Positions 26,673 through 36,322 are shown, numbered from the stretch's first letter. The stretch: DNA of 64,000 nucleotides from JBDTNL01 sp039933785 (GCA_039933785.1 JBDTNL010000014.1:1-64000), one strand, 5' to 3'. Numbers and translations are program-made. The notes: generated by a model from the letters alone, not told the origin.

Positions 26673-27113
26673 CTAGGCGCCGACCTGAGCGTGAACTTCG
26701 ATAACCTTGTTGCCACTGTCGTCCGTGTTTTGGATCAACTTGACCTTGGAACCGATCGCCACTCCGGCATCGATGGTGGCTCGCACCTTGGCGTCGTCGA
26801 GGTCGAAGCTGTGCTTGTCATTGTCGCCGGTCATCACTTCGATCTTCTTGCCGGCGGTGTATTCGGTGACCGTTCCGAGCACCGTCTGCGACTTGCTGTC
26901 GACGCTGCCATCGGGAGTCTTGATGGTGGTTGACGTCGTCGAGTTCACCGTGTCGCCGACCTTCTCGGTCGCGGACTGGGTGACCTTGGTGCCTTCCGGC
27001 GTTTCGGTCTTGGTCTTGGTTTCGCTCTTGATGGTGTCAGGGGCGGTGTTGTTACACGCGGCTCCGGTCCCCAACATGGCAACCAACAGAATCGAACAAC
27101 TTATGGATCGCAT
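26673..27113 (-). CDS. Hypothetical lipoprotein
   Basis: A 146-aa lipoprotein with lipobox G-A-A-C (cysteine at residue 20) after a hydrophobic signal. The first half of the mature protein is rich in Thr, Lys and Ser ('KSETKTKTETPEGTKVT'). The second half is a small beta domain ('TVLGTVTEYTAGKKIEVMTG') like those that bind charged ligands. It starts the three-gene group with the lmo0937-type and DUF2383 proteins. No specific function recognised. Confidence 0.75.
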   Translation of the reverse strand: MRSISCSILLVAMLGTGAACNNTAPDTIKSETKTKTETPEGTKVTQSATEKVGDTVNSTTSTTIKTPDGSVDSKSQTVLGTVTEYTAGKKIEVMTGDNDKHSFDLDDAKVRATIDAGVAIGSKVKLIQNTDDSGNKVIEVHAQVGA

Positions 27114-27274
27114 CGCGGCCTCCCGGGACTCGGGTAGTTTGTGTGTGTCCCTGGGGAGTCATAGAGCAGCATTCGTGCCAGAGGGCGGGTGGCCAAACCA
27201 CGCTTTGAGGAGGCCTGGAGGGGGGCGGGCGGCCCCGCGCCGGATCGTTCGTTGCTCTTTTGTAGAAAGGACGC
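27114..27274. other. Intergenic region without visible gene
   Basis: These 161 bp lie between the stop of the 907-aa exported protein and the lipoprotein start on the same strand. I see no reading frame of interest and no clear terminator stem. The lipoprotein promoter probably lies here. Confidence 0.5.
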
Positions 27275-29998
27275 TCAGCGCCGTTCGCGGAAGCGCACGG
27301 CTTCCTCTTCGGTCACCGGGAGGCCCTGCCGGTTGATGATCCGCATATAGATCGCGTACGCGTGCTTGCGGTCGAGCGTTGTCCAGGGGAGCTCGATGTC
27401 GTAGCGGTACTTGGCGACCATGAAGGGCGAATCCTTCACCGCCACTGGAGCGGGCAAGTCGAGCATGCGGGTCTGCATGAATACGTCGGAGCGCAGGAGC
27501 GAACGCCGCAGTTCGGCGCGCAGCATCAGATTCTCGTCGAAGCGGTAGTCGCTATAGAGCTCGAGCCGCACGCGGCCGCTCGCTGCCTCGCGATACATGC
27601 GCCCGGCGCGCAGGCGCGCGTCGGAGGAATCGATCCAATCGGCGTCGGGCACCTTCCCCATCGAATCGCTCTTGCCGACGCCCGTATCGGAGACGCCTCT
27701 GGAACCGGTCGCCAGAGGCGTGTGTTGAAAGGGTCCCGAACTGGTGCCCGGCGGTGCCGCGAGGGCCATGCCCGGCGTGGTCGTTGCCACCGTTGCGCCC
27801 ACCGCGGACCCCGTGTTCGTCAGCCGCAGCGGCCGGAACATCGAATCGGTGAAGATCTCGGCCGCGTAGCCGACGTGGCTTGCGCCCCCCGCCACGCGCA
27901 CCAGGAGGAGCTCCAGGAAAGCCACGTCGTCGGGGTCGGAATAGAGTTCCGACCAGCACTCGATGCAGCCCCGCCCGGTCTTGCCCGTGCTTCGCAGGTG
28001 ATCCCAGTGGCGGACGAAGCCCTCGGCTTTGCGGAAGAGGTCCGCCGCCGAGGTGCGGCCATCGAACCCGATGCCGCGAGCTGCCGCCGGGTGGTTGCCG
28101 AACCAGGCGTCCAGTCGGCGTGCGATCGGCGGGTCCGTCGGCGGGCGATTGCGGCCGTTCGGGCGCCGCGCCGTCCACCCTGATCGCGACGCCGCGTTGG
28201 CCCAGGTGTCCTGGAGTGCGGGACCGAGGTAGAACTCGGCCAGCGCCCGCCAAAGGTAGCGGTCGTCCAGATCCTGCGCCTTCTCGATTTGTGCTCTGCC
28301 GGCGTCGATGTCGAGCGACAGGCTGACACCTTCACGATGACTCGCATCCTGGGGTCGCAGATCGGCGACCTCTGGGGTGTGGACCTCGGAGCCCAGGATG
28401 CCGCGCAGCAGGGCGGCCAGGCGCCCGATCTTCGCCGAGTCGGCCTCATGGTCGTGGATCTCGAGTCGGACCGAGAGCGTCTCCGGCGGCGCCTGCTTGT
28501 CGACGGGAGCGTCCAACGGCTGCGGATCGGAGCGCAGGGTGAGGATCGACCGCCGGCTTCGTTGCCGGTGATGCCACCAGTTCTGGTGCAGGTTCTGATA
28601 GCCGGCGCTGGTGGTCTCTACGTAGCGCTCGCTCGGCGTCTGGATCTCCTGCAGGACGCTCACCTTGTTGCGATCGGCCCGGAACCAGGACGGGAAGCGG
28701 GCCAAGAACGAATGCTCCCGCCGCTTGCCGTCGCGATAGCTCGAATTCAGGATCTCGACTCCGGCGCGTTGTTCGGCGGCCTGGAGGAGCGGCTTGAACT
28801 GCACGCGATGGCCGGTGCCGAGGAGCTGGGTGAACGCGGCCGCGGCGACCGGGTTCTTGAGATCGATGCGATAGACGATCTCCGAGGCTCGAAAGCCAGA
28901 GTTGTCGAACCGGTCGTTGAGCAGCGTGTAGCCGTAGTTCAAAAACAGGAGCTTCACTTCTGGGCGGATCTTGAGCGGCGTGGTCTCGAGCCCGCGCGCC
29001 GCGACGTTCTTCACTCGCACCAGAACGATGTCGTCGGCGCGCTTGACGATGGTGGTTTCGCGCAGGAAGCGCAGGAAGCCCTTGAAGTTCACTCTCGCGC
29101 CCCAGCGATCCATGCCCAGCGACACCGGCGCCACCTCGACGAAAGCCAGGTAGCTCACCGCGTCGCCACTCTGGAGCTCGGTGTTCGAGGCGTTGAACAA
29201 ATCGGCGCGGATCGGAACTCCGAGATCCGCCCACACGGTGATCGGCTCGGCGAACCCCTCGAAGAAGACCGCCCCCTGCTCGGTGTCCTCGAAGTGGCGG
29301 CCGATCTGGCCCGCCAGCAGGCCGATGAAATCCGCCAGCCCGCGCCCGGCGTCATGCAGGATCTGACGGTTGAAATGCACGCCGTGTGTGGTCCAGTACT
29401 GCTGCATCTCCTCGGACGCTGTTCCGACGTGCAACCTCCGCGAGCTGCCCTCGGCGAGCGCATGCAAAGGCTCGGTGCTCGCCACGGTGATGACGAACCC
29501 GGCCTCGGTGGCGAGGCCGATGCGGAAGGGGTCCAAGCGGTCGCCCAGGTAGTCCACCTTCAGCCGGCCCTTGCCGAGCGCGGAGTTGATGCTCTGGAAG
29601 TACGAAAAGTCGTTCGTGCCGACCACGCCCCCGGGCTCGATCTCCTTGTGCCGCTCGACGACCCGGCGCTTGAAATTTGCCAGCAGCGTGAGATCCACTT
29701 TGTCGAAGGCGTGCCCGAGCTCGAACTGCAGATCGCCGAGATCCTGAAAGAGCTCGCCGTTGCGGGATTCCTTGAAGATTTCGTCGGAGAGCAGGTCCGT
29801 CGCCTCCGGCGAACGCGAGCCGTCGAAGCTGCCGAGCGCTTTCCATTCCGGGTTGCCGGCGAGGTCCGGCATCTCGCGAATCTCGGACGCGGACTCCTGA
29901 GCGACCGCCGAGCTGGCCCAGGAGAGGCCGGCGAGCAAGGCGGCAGCACACGACAGGCGCCGACACCCGGCCAGCCGAGATTCCGGAAAAAGCATCAT
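27275..29998 (-). CDS. Large exported hypothetical protein
   Basis: A 907-aa protein with a signal peptide (about residues 1-33, ending 'ASSAVAQES'). The mature part is mixed alpha/beta with no transmembrane helix. No motif points to a known enzyme. Notable parts are 'CIECWSELYSDPDD' (the only close Cys pair), a Gly/Thr/Pro-rich linker about 725-775 and a beta-rich C-terminal domain ending 'NRQGLPVTEEEAVRFRERR'. GGGAGGG about ten bases upstream supports the first ATG at 29998. Its start region lies against the divergent AI-2E-type permease gene. Function unknown; probably periplasmic or surface-located. Confidence 0.8.
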   Translation of the reverse strand: MMLFPESRLAGCRRLSCAAALLAGLSWASSAVAQESASEIREMPDLAGNPEWKALGSFDGSRSPEATDLLSDEIFKESRNGELFQDLGDLQFELGHAFDKVDLTLLANFKRRVVERHKEIEPGGVVGTNDFSYFQSINSALGKGRLKVDYLGDRLDPFRIGLATEAGFVITVASTEPLHALAEGSSRRLHVGTASEEMQQYWTTHGVHFNRQILHDAGRGLADFIGLLAGQIGRHFEDTEQGAVFFEGFAEPITVWADLGVPIRADLFNASNTELQSGDAVSYLAFVEVAPVSLGMDRWGARVNFKGFLRFLRETTIVKRADDIVLVRVKNVAARGLETTPLKIRPEVKLLFLNYGYTLLNDRFDNSGFRASEIVYRIDLKNPVAAAAFTQLLGTGHRVQFKPLLQAAEQRAGVEILNSSYRDGKRREHSFLARFPSWFRADRNKVSVLQEIQTPSERYVETTSAGYQNLHQNWWHHRQRSRRSILTLRSDPQPLDAPVDKQAPPETLSVRLEIHDHEADSAKIGRLAALLRGILGSEVHTPEVADLRPQDASHREGVSLSLDIDAGRAQIEKAQDLDDRYLWRALAEFYLGPALQDTWANAASRSGWTARRPNGRNRPPTDPPIARRLDAWFGNHPAAARGIGFDGRTSAADLFRKAEGFVRHWDHLRSTGKTGRGCIECWSELYSDPDDVAFLELLLVRVAGGASHVGYAAEIFTDSMFRPLRLTNTGSAVGATVATTTPGMALAAPPGTSSGPFQHTPLATGSRGVSDTGVGKSDSMGKVPDADWIDSSDARLRAGRMYREAASGRVRLELYSDYRFDENLMLRAELRRSLLRSDVFMQTRMLDLPAPVAVKDSPFMVAKYRYDIELPWTTLDRKHAYAIYMRIINRQGLPVTEEEAVRFRERR

Positions 29999-30146
29999 GG
30001 ACAGACTACCCTCCCATCAGCAGGCGCTGCGAGCCACAAGTGCCGGTGCTAAGAAAGCAGGATTGGTGCCAGCGGCTGGAAAAGGGATCCCGGCGGCACT
30101 GCTCTTGCAGAGCCCCGCACAGACCGGGGGTGATTTGGAGACGCCA

Positions 30147-31220
30147 TTGATCGATGTCGAGCCTCAGAGCATCGCAGCTTCGCCCCGCGGCGCGGAGACC
30201 GCCCTGCGCGGTTTGTTCATTCTCGCCTGCTTCTATACCGCCTACTTCGCGCGCGATTTCCTGCTGCCGCTCGGCGTCGCAGTGCTATTGAAGTTCTTGC
30301 TCGACCCCCTCGTCCGGCGACTCAAGAGGTGGCGCGTGCCGGAAGCTGCGGGCGCCGCCATCGTGGTGCTGGCGATGCTCGGTGTGCTCGGCTACGGCGT
30401 GGTCTCATTGGCGCATCCGGCCGGCGAGTGGTTGGCCAGTCTGCCGGCGAGCGCACGCAAGCTCGAGAGCCAGCTGCGGCCTTGGCGCAAGCCGGTCGAG
30501 CAGGTTGCCTCCGCCGGCCAGCAAGTGGAGAAGATGGCCAACTTGGGTGCCGAGCCGGCGTCGGCGAGTGCGGTCCCGGCGACGGCGCCTTCCGCTGCCT
30601 CGGCGATCGGCCGCACCGTTTCTATGCTCGGTACATTCCTTGTCACCTTGCTTCTTTTGTATTTTCTGCTCGCCTCCGGCAATCTCATTCTGCGCAAACT
30701 GATCAAGGTGCTGCCTCGTCTCCAGGACAAGAAGCGCGCGGTTCGCATGGCAGAGCAGATCGAGAGCGAGGTCTCGGCGTACCTGCTGACGATCACGGCG
30801 ATCAACTTGGGGTTCGGCGCCGCCGTCGGTGTCGCGATGTGGGCCCTGAAAATGCCGAACCCGGTCCTCTGGGGCGTGCTCGCGATGGCGGCCAACTATC
30901 TGCCCTACCTGGGGCCCACGGTATGCGTGGCGGTGCTCACCGCGGTGGCGCTGCTGACCTTTGGCACGACTGGAACGGCGTTGCTGGTTCCCGCCGCCTT
31001 CCTAGCCCTGCATGCAGTCGAAAGCTACTTCGTCACGCCGTTCCTCGTCGGACGCCGGCTGACGCTCAATCCGTTGGCAATTTTCCTCGGAGTCTCTTTT
31101 TGGGGCTGGGTTTGGGGCGTGCCGGGTGCGTTGCTGGCGGTCCCCTTCATGGCCATCTTCAAGATCTTCTGCGACCACATCGAGGGTCTCGGGGGGGTCG
31201 GCGAGTTCCTCGGAAGCTGA
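30147..31220 (+). CDS. AI-2E transporter/PerM-family permease
   Basis: A polytopic membrane protein of the AI-2E exporter/UPF0118 family. Helices cluster at the N-terminus, a soluble segment follows, and a C-terminal bundle includes 'PNPVLWGVLAMAANYLPYLG' and 'VESYFVTPFLVGRRLTLNPL', the two family signatures. The substrate is unknown; members export autoinducer-2 or act as Na+/H+ antiporters. An ATG exists at 29997, but it would overlap the start of the divergent gene. I prefer TTG 30147 (357 aa) with GGAG six bases upstream, which gives the family's usual length. Confidence 0.85.
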   Translation: MIDVEPQSIAASPRGAETALRGLFILACFYTAYFARDFLLPLGVAVLLKFLLDPLVRRLKRWRVPEAAGAAIVVLAMLGVLGYGVVSLAHPAGEWLASLPASARKLESQLRPWRKPVEQVASAGQQVEKMANLGAEPASASAVPATAPSAASAIGRTVSMLGTFLVTLLLLYFLLASGNLILRKLIKVLPRLQDKKRAVRMAEQIESEVSAYLLTITAINLGFGAAVGVAMWALKMPNPVLWGVLAMAANYLPYLGPTVCVAVLTAVALLTFGTTGTALLVPAAFLALHAVESYFVTPFLVGRRLTLNPLAIFLGVSFWGWVWGVPGALLAVPFMAIFKIFCDHIEGLGGVGEFLGS

Positions 31221-31402
31221 GGGAGGGGAGCGCCAGTCGGGACGCCGAAGGTTCCCGCGTGACTCGGTGCGGCGGTGCTCAAGGGAGCGATGACGGCGCC
31301 CGAAAGCTCGCAAAGTGGAGCTGGCATACGCGATGCAAACAACGATGGCAGAGATCACAGACAATCGAAGACTCTCAATGCCCGCGCGCCTGGAGAACGA
31401 AC
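31221..31402. other. Intergenic region without visible gene
   Basis: A 182-bp gap follows the AI-2E-type permease. No convincing reading frame or terminator was seen; it probably carries the promoter of the next two small genes. Confidence 0.45.
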
Positions 31403-31705
31403 ATGAAGCTCGCCGACCCTCTTAGCCCCAGTGAAGGTGTCCAGACGCTCGCCGATCCGGAGTTGCACTGGTTCGAGACCGCGGACCACGTGCCGTCCAT
31501 GCTCAACGACATTGGCAAGCCCCTGGTCTGCTTTCGTCGCGACCGTGGCATCTACTTCGCGTGCTACCTGCCGGAGAAAGCCTGGTACTGGACCGGAGAG
31601 CAGGTCCCAGTTCCCGAGCGCTGGGCGCCTTCCGAGGGCGGCAACAGGAGTTGGCGTCACCGCGCTCGGGGTCGCTCCCCGGTCAGCCGTCAGGAGATGC
31701 TGTGA
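31403..31705 (+). CDS. Small hypothetical protein
   Basis: A 100-aa soluble protein with clear start context (GGAGAA seven bases before ATG 31403). The aromatic-rich centre 'RGIYFACYLPEKAWYWTGEQ' is distinctive, while the Arg-rich tail looks disordered. No family recognised. Its stop overlaps the next gene's start as GTGA, so the pair is co-translated. Confidence 0.65.
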   Translation: MKLADPLSPSEGVQTLADPELHWFETADHVPSMLNDIGKPLVCFRRDRGIYFACYLPEKAWYWTGEQVPVPERWAPSEGGNRSWRHRARGRSPVSRQEML

Positions 31706-32211
31706 ACACGCCGGAGCGCGGTTTCCAGATCGTTCCTCGGGCCGAAGTGCCCGAGAACAAGGACCGCGACACATCGAGTATCGATCCTGCCAAGCACGGC
31801 TTGGGCACCGGCTTCGGCGTTCTCGGGGGCGCGGCGGCGGGCGCGGCCGTCGGCGCTGCCGGCGGTCCCGCGGGCATGGCAGTCGGTGGGCTGGTCGGTG
31901 CCGTCGTTGGTGGCCTCGCGGGAAGGACTCTCGGCGAGGTGGTCAACCCGACGGTTGAGGAGGCCTACTGGCGCGCGGAGCACACGCGCCGGCCGTATGG
32001 CGAGGCGACCTCCTTTGACGCCTATCGCGCTGCCTACCGGTACGGTTGGGAAGAGCGTCTGCGCCAACCGCTGGATCGAAGCTTTCGCGATTCGGAGCCC
32101 GAACTCGAGCGCGGCTGGGAGCACGGCCGGGGGCGATCGGGGCTGCCCTGGATCCAGGCGCGGCCGGCGGCCCAGGATGCCTGGGAGCGCGTGGAACGGG
32201 CTCGGGTCTAG
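31702..32211 (+). CDS. Glycine-zipper hypothetical protein
   Basis: A 169-aa protein. Residues about 33-78 form a glycine-zipper segment ('GFGVLGGAAAGAAVGAAGGP' and 'AVGGLVGAVVGGLAG'), likely two membrane-inserting helices. The charged C-terminal part has repeated aromatic-acidic units ('AYRYGWEERLRQ', 'ELERGWEHGRG') of the type seen in stress-related proteins with DUF-type FxxW repeats. GTG start in a GTGA overlap. Probably an envelope stress protein; function unknown. Confidence 0.7.
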   Translation: MNTPERGFQIVPRAEVPENKDRDTSSIDPAKHGLGTGFGVLGGAAAGAAVGAAGGPAGMAVGGLVGAVVGGLAGRTLGEVVNPTVEEAYWRAEHTRRPYGEATSFDAYRAAYRYGWEERLRQPLDRSFRDSEPELERGWEHGRGRSGLPWIQARPAAQDAWERVERARV

Positions 32212-32243
32212 GACTCTTTCCCTTTGTACATTTTGGGTACGGC

Positions 32244-33641
32244 TCAGCCTTCGCCGATGCCCGCGGCACTGTACTCGCGCAAGCGAGTGTAGAGCGTCTT
32301 CAGACTGATCCCGAGCGTGTTGGCAGCGGCCGGCTTGTCGCCTGCGCATTGTTCGAGCGTCGCCAGGACCACTCGCCGTTCGATGTCCGCAAGAGAGCTC
32401 GGAATGGACACCACCACGGTGTTCTTCGCGCCCGCCGCGGGAGACTCGGGACCGCCGTTCGTCTTCGCCGGCGCGACCAGACCCTTGCCCTTCAATTGCA
32501 CCGGCAGGTGCTCGAGGTGAATCTGTTCTTCGGCCAAGATGTAGGCCTGCTGCATCGCATTGCGCAGCTCACGCACATTGCCGGGCCACGCGTAGGCGCG
32601 CACTCCGGCAAGCGCCGAGGGCGAAAGATTCTTTTTGTCGCCGCTGGCGCTCGCGAAGTCGTCCAGAAAATAGTCGGTGAGGGCGAGGATGTCGTCGCCG
32701 CGCTCGCGCAGCGGCGGCAGGTCGACCGGGACGACACGCAATCGATAGAGCAGGTCGGCGCGGAATTTTCCCTGGGCTACCGACTCGTCAAGGTTGCAGT
32801 TCGAGGCCGCGATCACTCGCACGTCGACGGTGATTTGGCGTTCGGCGCCGACTCGCATGAAGGTTCCGGTCTCGAGGACCCGCAGGAGCTTCACCTGCAA
32901 GTCGAGCGGCATCTCGCTGATCTCGTCGAGGAAGAGAGTGCCCAGGTGGGCGCGTTCGAAGACGCCCTTGCGTTGGCGGTCGGCGCCGGTGAAGCTGCCG
33001 CGCTCATGGCCGAAGAGCTCGCTCTCGATGAGGGTCGCGGAGATCGCGCCGCAGTTGATGGCGATGAACGGCCGGTGCGCGCGGCGGCTGAGGCGGTGAA
33101 TGGTTTCGGCGACCAGTTCCTTGCCGGTGCCGCTCTCGCCGCTGATCATCACGCTGGCGTCGGTGGGCGCCACGCGCGCGATGCGGTCGTACACCTGCTG
33201 CATCGGAGTCGACGAACCGATCATCGACCCGAAACGGCCGAGCTCGCGGAGCGTCGAACGCAGCGCGGCGATCTCTTGCCGTTCGGCGCCGGTGCGGCAA
33301 ATGCGTTCGAGCAGGGTCTTTAGTCGCGCCGCTTCCACCGGCTTTTGGAGAAAATCGGTAGCGCCGGCGCGCAGAGTTTCCACCGCGACGTCCACGGTAG
33401 CGCGGCCCGTCACCATGACCAGTTCGGCGCCGGCGGCCACGCACTCCGGCGCCAACTCGAGGCCGGTGCCATCGGGCAAGTGGTAGTCGGCGAGCACGGC
33501 GATGGGCGCCACCGTCGCCAGGGCTTGGCGGGCGGACTGGAGATCGCGCGCGGTGACGGTCTCCAGCCCCTCGGCGCGCACCAACGCCTCCAGGGCGCTC
33601 AGGGATACGGGTTCGTCATCGACGATTAGGATCGTTTGCAT
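32244..33641 (-). CDS. Sigma-54-dependent response regulator (NtrC family)
   Basis: A 465-aa regulator in three parts. The receiver domain has phosphoacceptor D52, T78 and K100. The AAA+ sigma-54 activation domain has Walker A GESGTGKE (168-175), the sigma-54-contacting loop as GSFTGA (215-220, a tolerated GAFTGA variant) and 'GTLFLDEISEMPLDLQVKLL'. The C-terminus is a Fis-type helix-turn-helix ('AAANTLGISLKTLYTRLREY'). When phosphorylated it activates sigma-54 promoters. The divergent hybrid kinase at 33704 is the likely but unproven partner. Confidence 0.93.
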   Translation of the reverse strand: MQTILIVDDEPVSLSALEALVRAEGLETVTARDLQSARQALATVAPIAVLADYHLPDGTGLELAPECVAAGAELVMVTGRATVDVAVETLRAGATDFLQKPVEAARLKTLLERICRTGAERQEIAALRSTLRELGRFGSMIGSSTPMQQVYDRIARVAPTDASVMISGESGTGKELVAETIHRLSRRAHRPFIAINCGAISATLIESELFGHERGSFTGADRQRKGVFERAHLGTLFLDEISEMPLDLQVKLLRVLETGTFMRVGAERQITVDVRVIAASNCNLDESVAQGKFRADLLYRLRVVPVDLPPLRERGDDILALTDYFLDDFASASGDKKNLSPSALAGVRAYAWPGNVRELRNAMQQAYILAEEQIHLEHLPVQLKGKGLVAPAKTNGGPESPAAGAKNTVVVSIPSSLADIERRVVLATLEQCAGDKPAAANTLGISLKTLYTRLREYSAAGIGEG

Positions 33642-33703
33642 GGCGTTCTCTTTAGACTAGCAGTTGGCTTCCGTCTTGCTACCATCGTGTCAAGGGGGAC
33701 CTC

Positions 33704-36106
33704 TTGCCATCATCCGAGCCCGATCTCTCATCCAGTCCCACCGCCCGCAAGCTCGGCTTGACCAGTACGAGATTCTTCGTCCCCGAGGTCAGATCTCCGG
33801 CGCTGCGGGTGTTGGTTGCTGTTGGGTTGGCGGCGATGATTCCCTTGGCCTACTCGCGGAGCGCTGAGTGGGCGGGGACGGGCTCCTATTTCGTGCTCGC
33901 GTTTCTGGCGGTGATCGCCTCGGCTTGGCTCGGTCGGCTGGCGTCGGGTTTGATCACGCTGGTCGCCTGTGCCCTGCTGAGCATCTATTTCTTCCCGGCG
34001 CCGAACCCCGAATGGACGGTGGACGCTCACAGGGCCCGCCTCACTCTGCTCTTCCTGATTGGCGGGGGACTGATCTGCCTGGTTATTGAAGCCCTGCATT
34101 TCGGTCACTCGGTCACCTCGCGCCTGCGCGCCGAGAGCGAGGCCCTGGCTCGGCAGCTGGCGGCGGAGCGCGAGCGCCTGCATGCGTTTCTCGCCAACCT
34201 GCCCGGCGTCGTTTGGGAGGCCGCGCTGGCGCCGGGCCACGCGCGCCCCTTGATGTCGTTCATGTCGCCGAACGTCGAGAGCCGGCTGGGCTGGAAGCCC
34301 GAGGCGCTGAACCTGGCCGACTCGGCCTGGCGGGCGGTCCTGCATCCTGAAGACGAGCAGACGCTGTGGAGCGCCCTCCAGGCGGCCCAGCCGGGATCGG
34401 TGGGGCGCGTCCGCGGGCGGTGGGTGGATCCCCAGGGTGGTGTGCGCTGGTTCGATACCTATTTCTCGAGCGGCTCCGGTCCCGAGGGAGCGAACCATCG
34501 CCTGCGCTGCCTTTCGGTCGACGTCACCGACGCCGAACGCGCCGAGCGCGCGGTGGAGAACAGCGAGTTACGTTTCCGCGCCACCGCCGAACGGGCGCCG
34601 ATGATGATGTGGCGCGCCGACCCGGAGGGCAACACCACTTGGGCCAACCGCGCCTGGCTCGAGTTTCGCGGCCGGGCGATGGACTTCGAGTCCGGTCTCG
34701 GCTGGCTGCGCGACGTTCACGCCGACGACCTCGACTCGGTGGCGCGAGCGCTCACCCGCTCGGCGGGCTCCAAGGACGAAGTCCGGTTGGAGTACCGGGT
34801 GCGTAAACACGATGGGACCTTCCCTTGGGTGTTCTCGCTGCGCCTGCCGCAGGCCGACAGCGAGGGCGCGCTCGATGGCTACCTGGGTTTCGCGATCGAC
34901 ATCAGCGAGCGCAAGGAGCTCGAGCTGCAGCGCGAGCGCATGCTGAAGGAGACCCAGCGGGCTCGGCTCGAAGCCGAGATCGCGACCCGTAGCAAGGACG
35001 ACTTCCTGGCCAAGGTGTCGCATGAGTTGCGCAACCCGCTGAACGGGATCCTGGGCTGGGCGCAACTGCTGCGCCGCGACGACATCGAACCCGAGGAGAT
35101 GACCCGCGGCTTGGCGATGCTCGAATCGGGCGCGCGCGCTCTCTCGCAACTGGTGGACGACCTGCTCGACGTCTCCCGCATCATCGCGGGCAAGATGGAC
35201 CTGGCGCTCGAGCAAACCGATCTGCGCTCCGTGCTCGAGGCCGCCATGGCCACGGTAACGCCGGCGGCCGAGGCCAAAGGCGTCGAGCTCGAGGCCGCGG
35301 CGCCGGAGGATCTGCCGGTGGTGATGGGCGATCCCCGGCGATTGCGCCAAGTGGCCTGGAATCTACTCGCGAATGGCGTGAAGTTCACCCCGCGAGGTGG
35401 GCGCGTCCGCTGGGCGATCGAGCGGGAGGGTTCGCTGTTGGCCCTCCGAGTGACCGACACCGGCATCGGGATCGCACCCGAGTTCCTGCCCGAGGTGTTC
35501 TCGCCGTTCCGCCAGGGTGAGTCGACGACGACCAGGCGCTACCAGGGGCTCGGCCTCGGCCTGGCTATCGTGCGTCAACTGGTGGAGCTCCACGGCGGGA
35601 CCGTGGACGCGCAGAGCGCGGGCCTGGAGCAGGGCTCCACCTTCACTGTCCGCCTCCCCGTGGCGAGCATGACTGCCGCCTCCGCCCCAGTAGTGGAAGC
35701 GCCCGAGGAAGACGACGCGGCCGCGTTGTCGGGCGTCGCGGTGCTGGTGGTCGACGACGACCCGACCGCTCGCGAGCTCCTGCACGTCTTGCTGTCGCGG
35801 GTGGGCGCGCAGTGTCGCGAAGCCGCTTCGCCAAGCGAGGCCCGCGCGCTGCTCGAAGATCGGCTCCCGAACGTCATCGTGAGCGACATCGAGATGCCCA
35901 ACGAGGACGGCTATTCCTTCCTCCGCAGCCTGCGCGCTCTCGAGCCTCGGCGTGGAGGGAGCATTCCGGCGATCGCCTTGACCGCATTCGCGCAGGCCGA
36001 GGACCGCAAGCGAACGGCGCTGGCGGGCTTTCAAGCTCATCTGGCGAAACCGGTCGACGTCGAGTTGCTGGTCAGCACGATCGCGCAGATGGCACGCACC
36101 CCGTAG
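33704..36106 (+). CDS. Hybrid sensor histidine kinase
   Basis: An 800-aa membrane kinase. N-terminal helices (about residues 30-120) resemble the KdpD-type DUF4118 sensor. Two PAS domains follow (about 160-290 and 295-405), then HisKA with phosphoacceptor H443 ('KVSHELRNPLNGILGWAQLL'). The ATPase domain has 'NLLANGVKFTPRGG' and 'GLGLGLAIVRQLVELHGG', and a C-terminal receiver domain has D728. A TTG start at 33704 is supported by AAGGGGGA at 33692. It is divergent from the NtrC-type regulator; since it already contains a receiver, phosphotransfer could be internal or via a separate HPt protein. Confidence 0.92.
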   Translation: MPSSEPDLSSSPTARKLGLTSTRFFVPEVRSPALRVLVAVGLAAMIPLAYSRSAEWAGTGSYFVLAFLAVIASAWLGRLASGLITLVACALLSIYFFPAPNPEWTVDAHRARLTLLFLIGGGLICLVIEALHFGHSVTSRLRAESEALARQLAAERERLHAFLANLPGVVWEAALAPGHARPLMSFMSPNVESRLGWKPEALNLADSAWRAVLHPEDEQTLWSALQAAQPGSVGRVRGRWVDPQGGVRWFDTYFSSGSGPEGANHRLRCLSVDVTDAERAERAVENSELRFRATAERAPMMMWRADPEGNTTWANRAWLEFRGRAMDFESGLGWLRDVHADDLDSVARALTRSAGSKDEVRLEYRVRKHDGTFPWVFSLRLPQADSEGALDGYLGFAIDISERKELELQRERMLKETQRARLEAEIATRSKDDFLAKVSHELRNPLNGILGWAQLLRRDDIEPEEMTRGLAMLESGARALSQLVDDLLDVSRIIAGKMDLALEQTDLRSVLEAAMATVTPAAEAKGVELEAAAPEDLPVVMGDPRRLRQVAWNLLANGVKFTPRGGRVRWAIEREGSLLALRVTDTGIGIAPEFLPEVFSPFRQGESTTTRRYQGLGLGLAIVRQLVELHGGTVDAQSAGLEQGSTFTVRLPVASMTAASAPVVEAPEEDDAAALSGVAVLVVDDDPTARELLHVLLSRVGAQCREAASPSEARALLEDRLPNVIVSDIEMPNEDGYSFLRSLRALEPRRGGSIPAIALTAFAQAEDRKRTALAGFQAHLAKPVDVELLVSTIAQMARTP

Positions 36107-36237
36107 AGTCGGAATGGGGCGAAGACCCCCGTCGGTGGCACGAAAACTGCTAAATCAAGGACTGTAGCCGCGCGCAGTGCCTCGCGGCCTCTTCCCCAAC
36201 GAGGCCGGCCGCTGTTTGGCTGGCTGCTCGCCCCCGC

Positions 36238-36283
36238 GGAGCCGGAGAGAGCCGACTCTCTCCGGCTCCGTCCCTCCATTTTT
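36238..36283 (+). terminator. Rho-independent terminator
   Basis: A perfect 14-bp stem (GGAGCCGGAGAGAG at 36238-36251, CTCTCTCCGGCTCC at 36256-36269) with a CCGA loop is followed, nine bases later, by TTTTT (36279-36283). It ends transcription from the hybrid kinase side and isolates the RND operon. Confidence 0.8.
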
Positions 36284-36293
36284 GGTGTCGCAG

Positions 36294-36322
36294 TTGACAG
36301 ACTCAAACAGTCGTTTGATACT
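36294..36322 (+). promoter_or_regulatory. Sigma-70 promoter with embedded TetR-type operator
   Basis: TTGACA (36294-36299), a 17-bp spacer and GATACT (36317-36322) form a near-consensus promoter. A perfect inverted repeat TCAAAC-N4-GTTTGA (36303-36318) fills the spacer and touches the -10. The TetR-family gene begins at 36403, so autorepression of the regulator and efflux operon at this site is very likely. Confidence 0.75.

Noticed and set aside
29997..30146. N-terminal extension of the AI-2E-type permease from ATG 29997
   Set aside because: It would overlap the divergent gene's start and ribosome site and adds 50 residues without family likeness.
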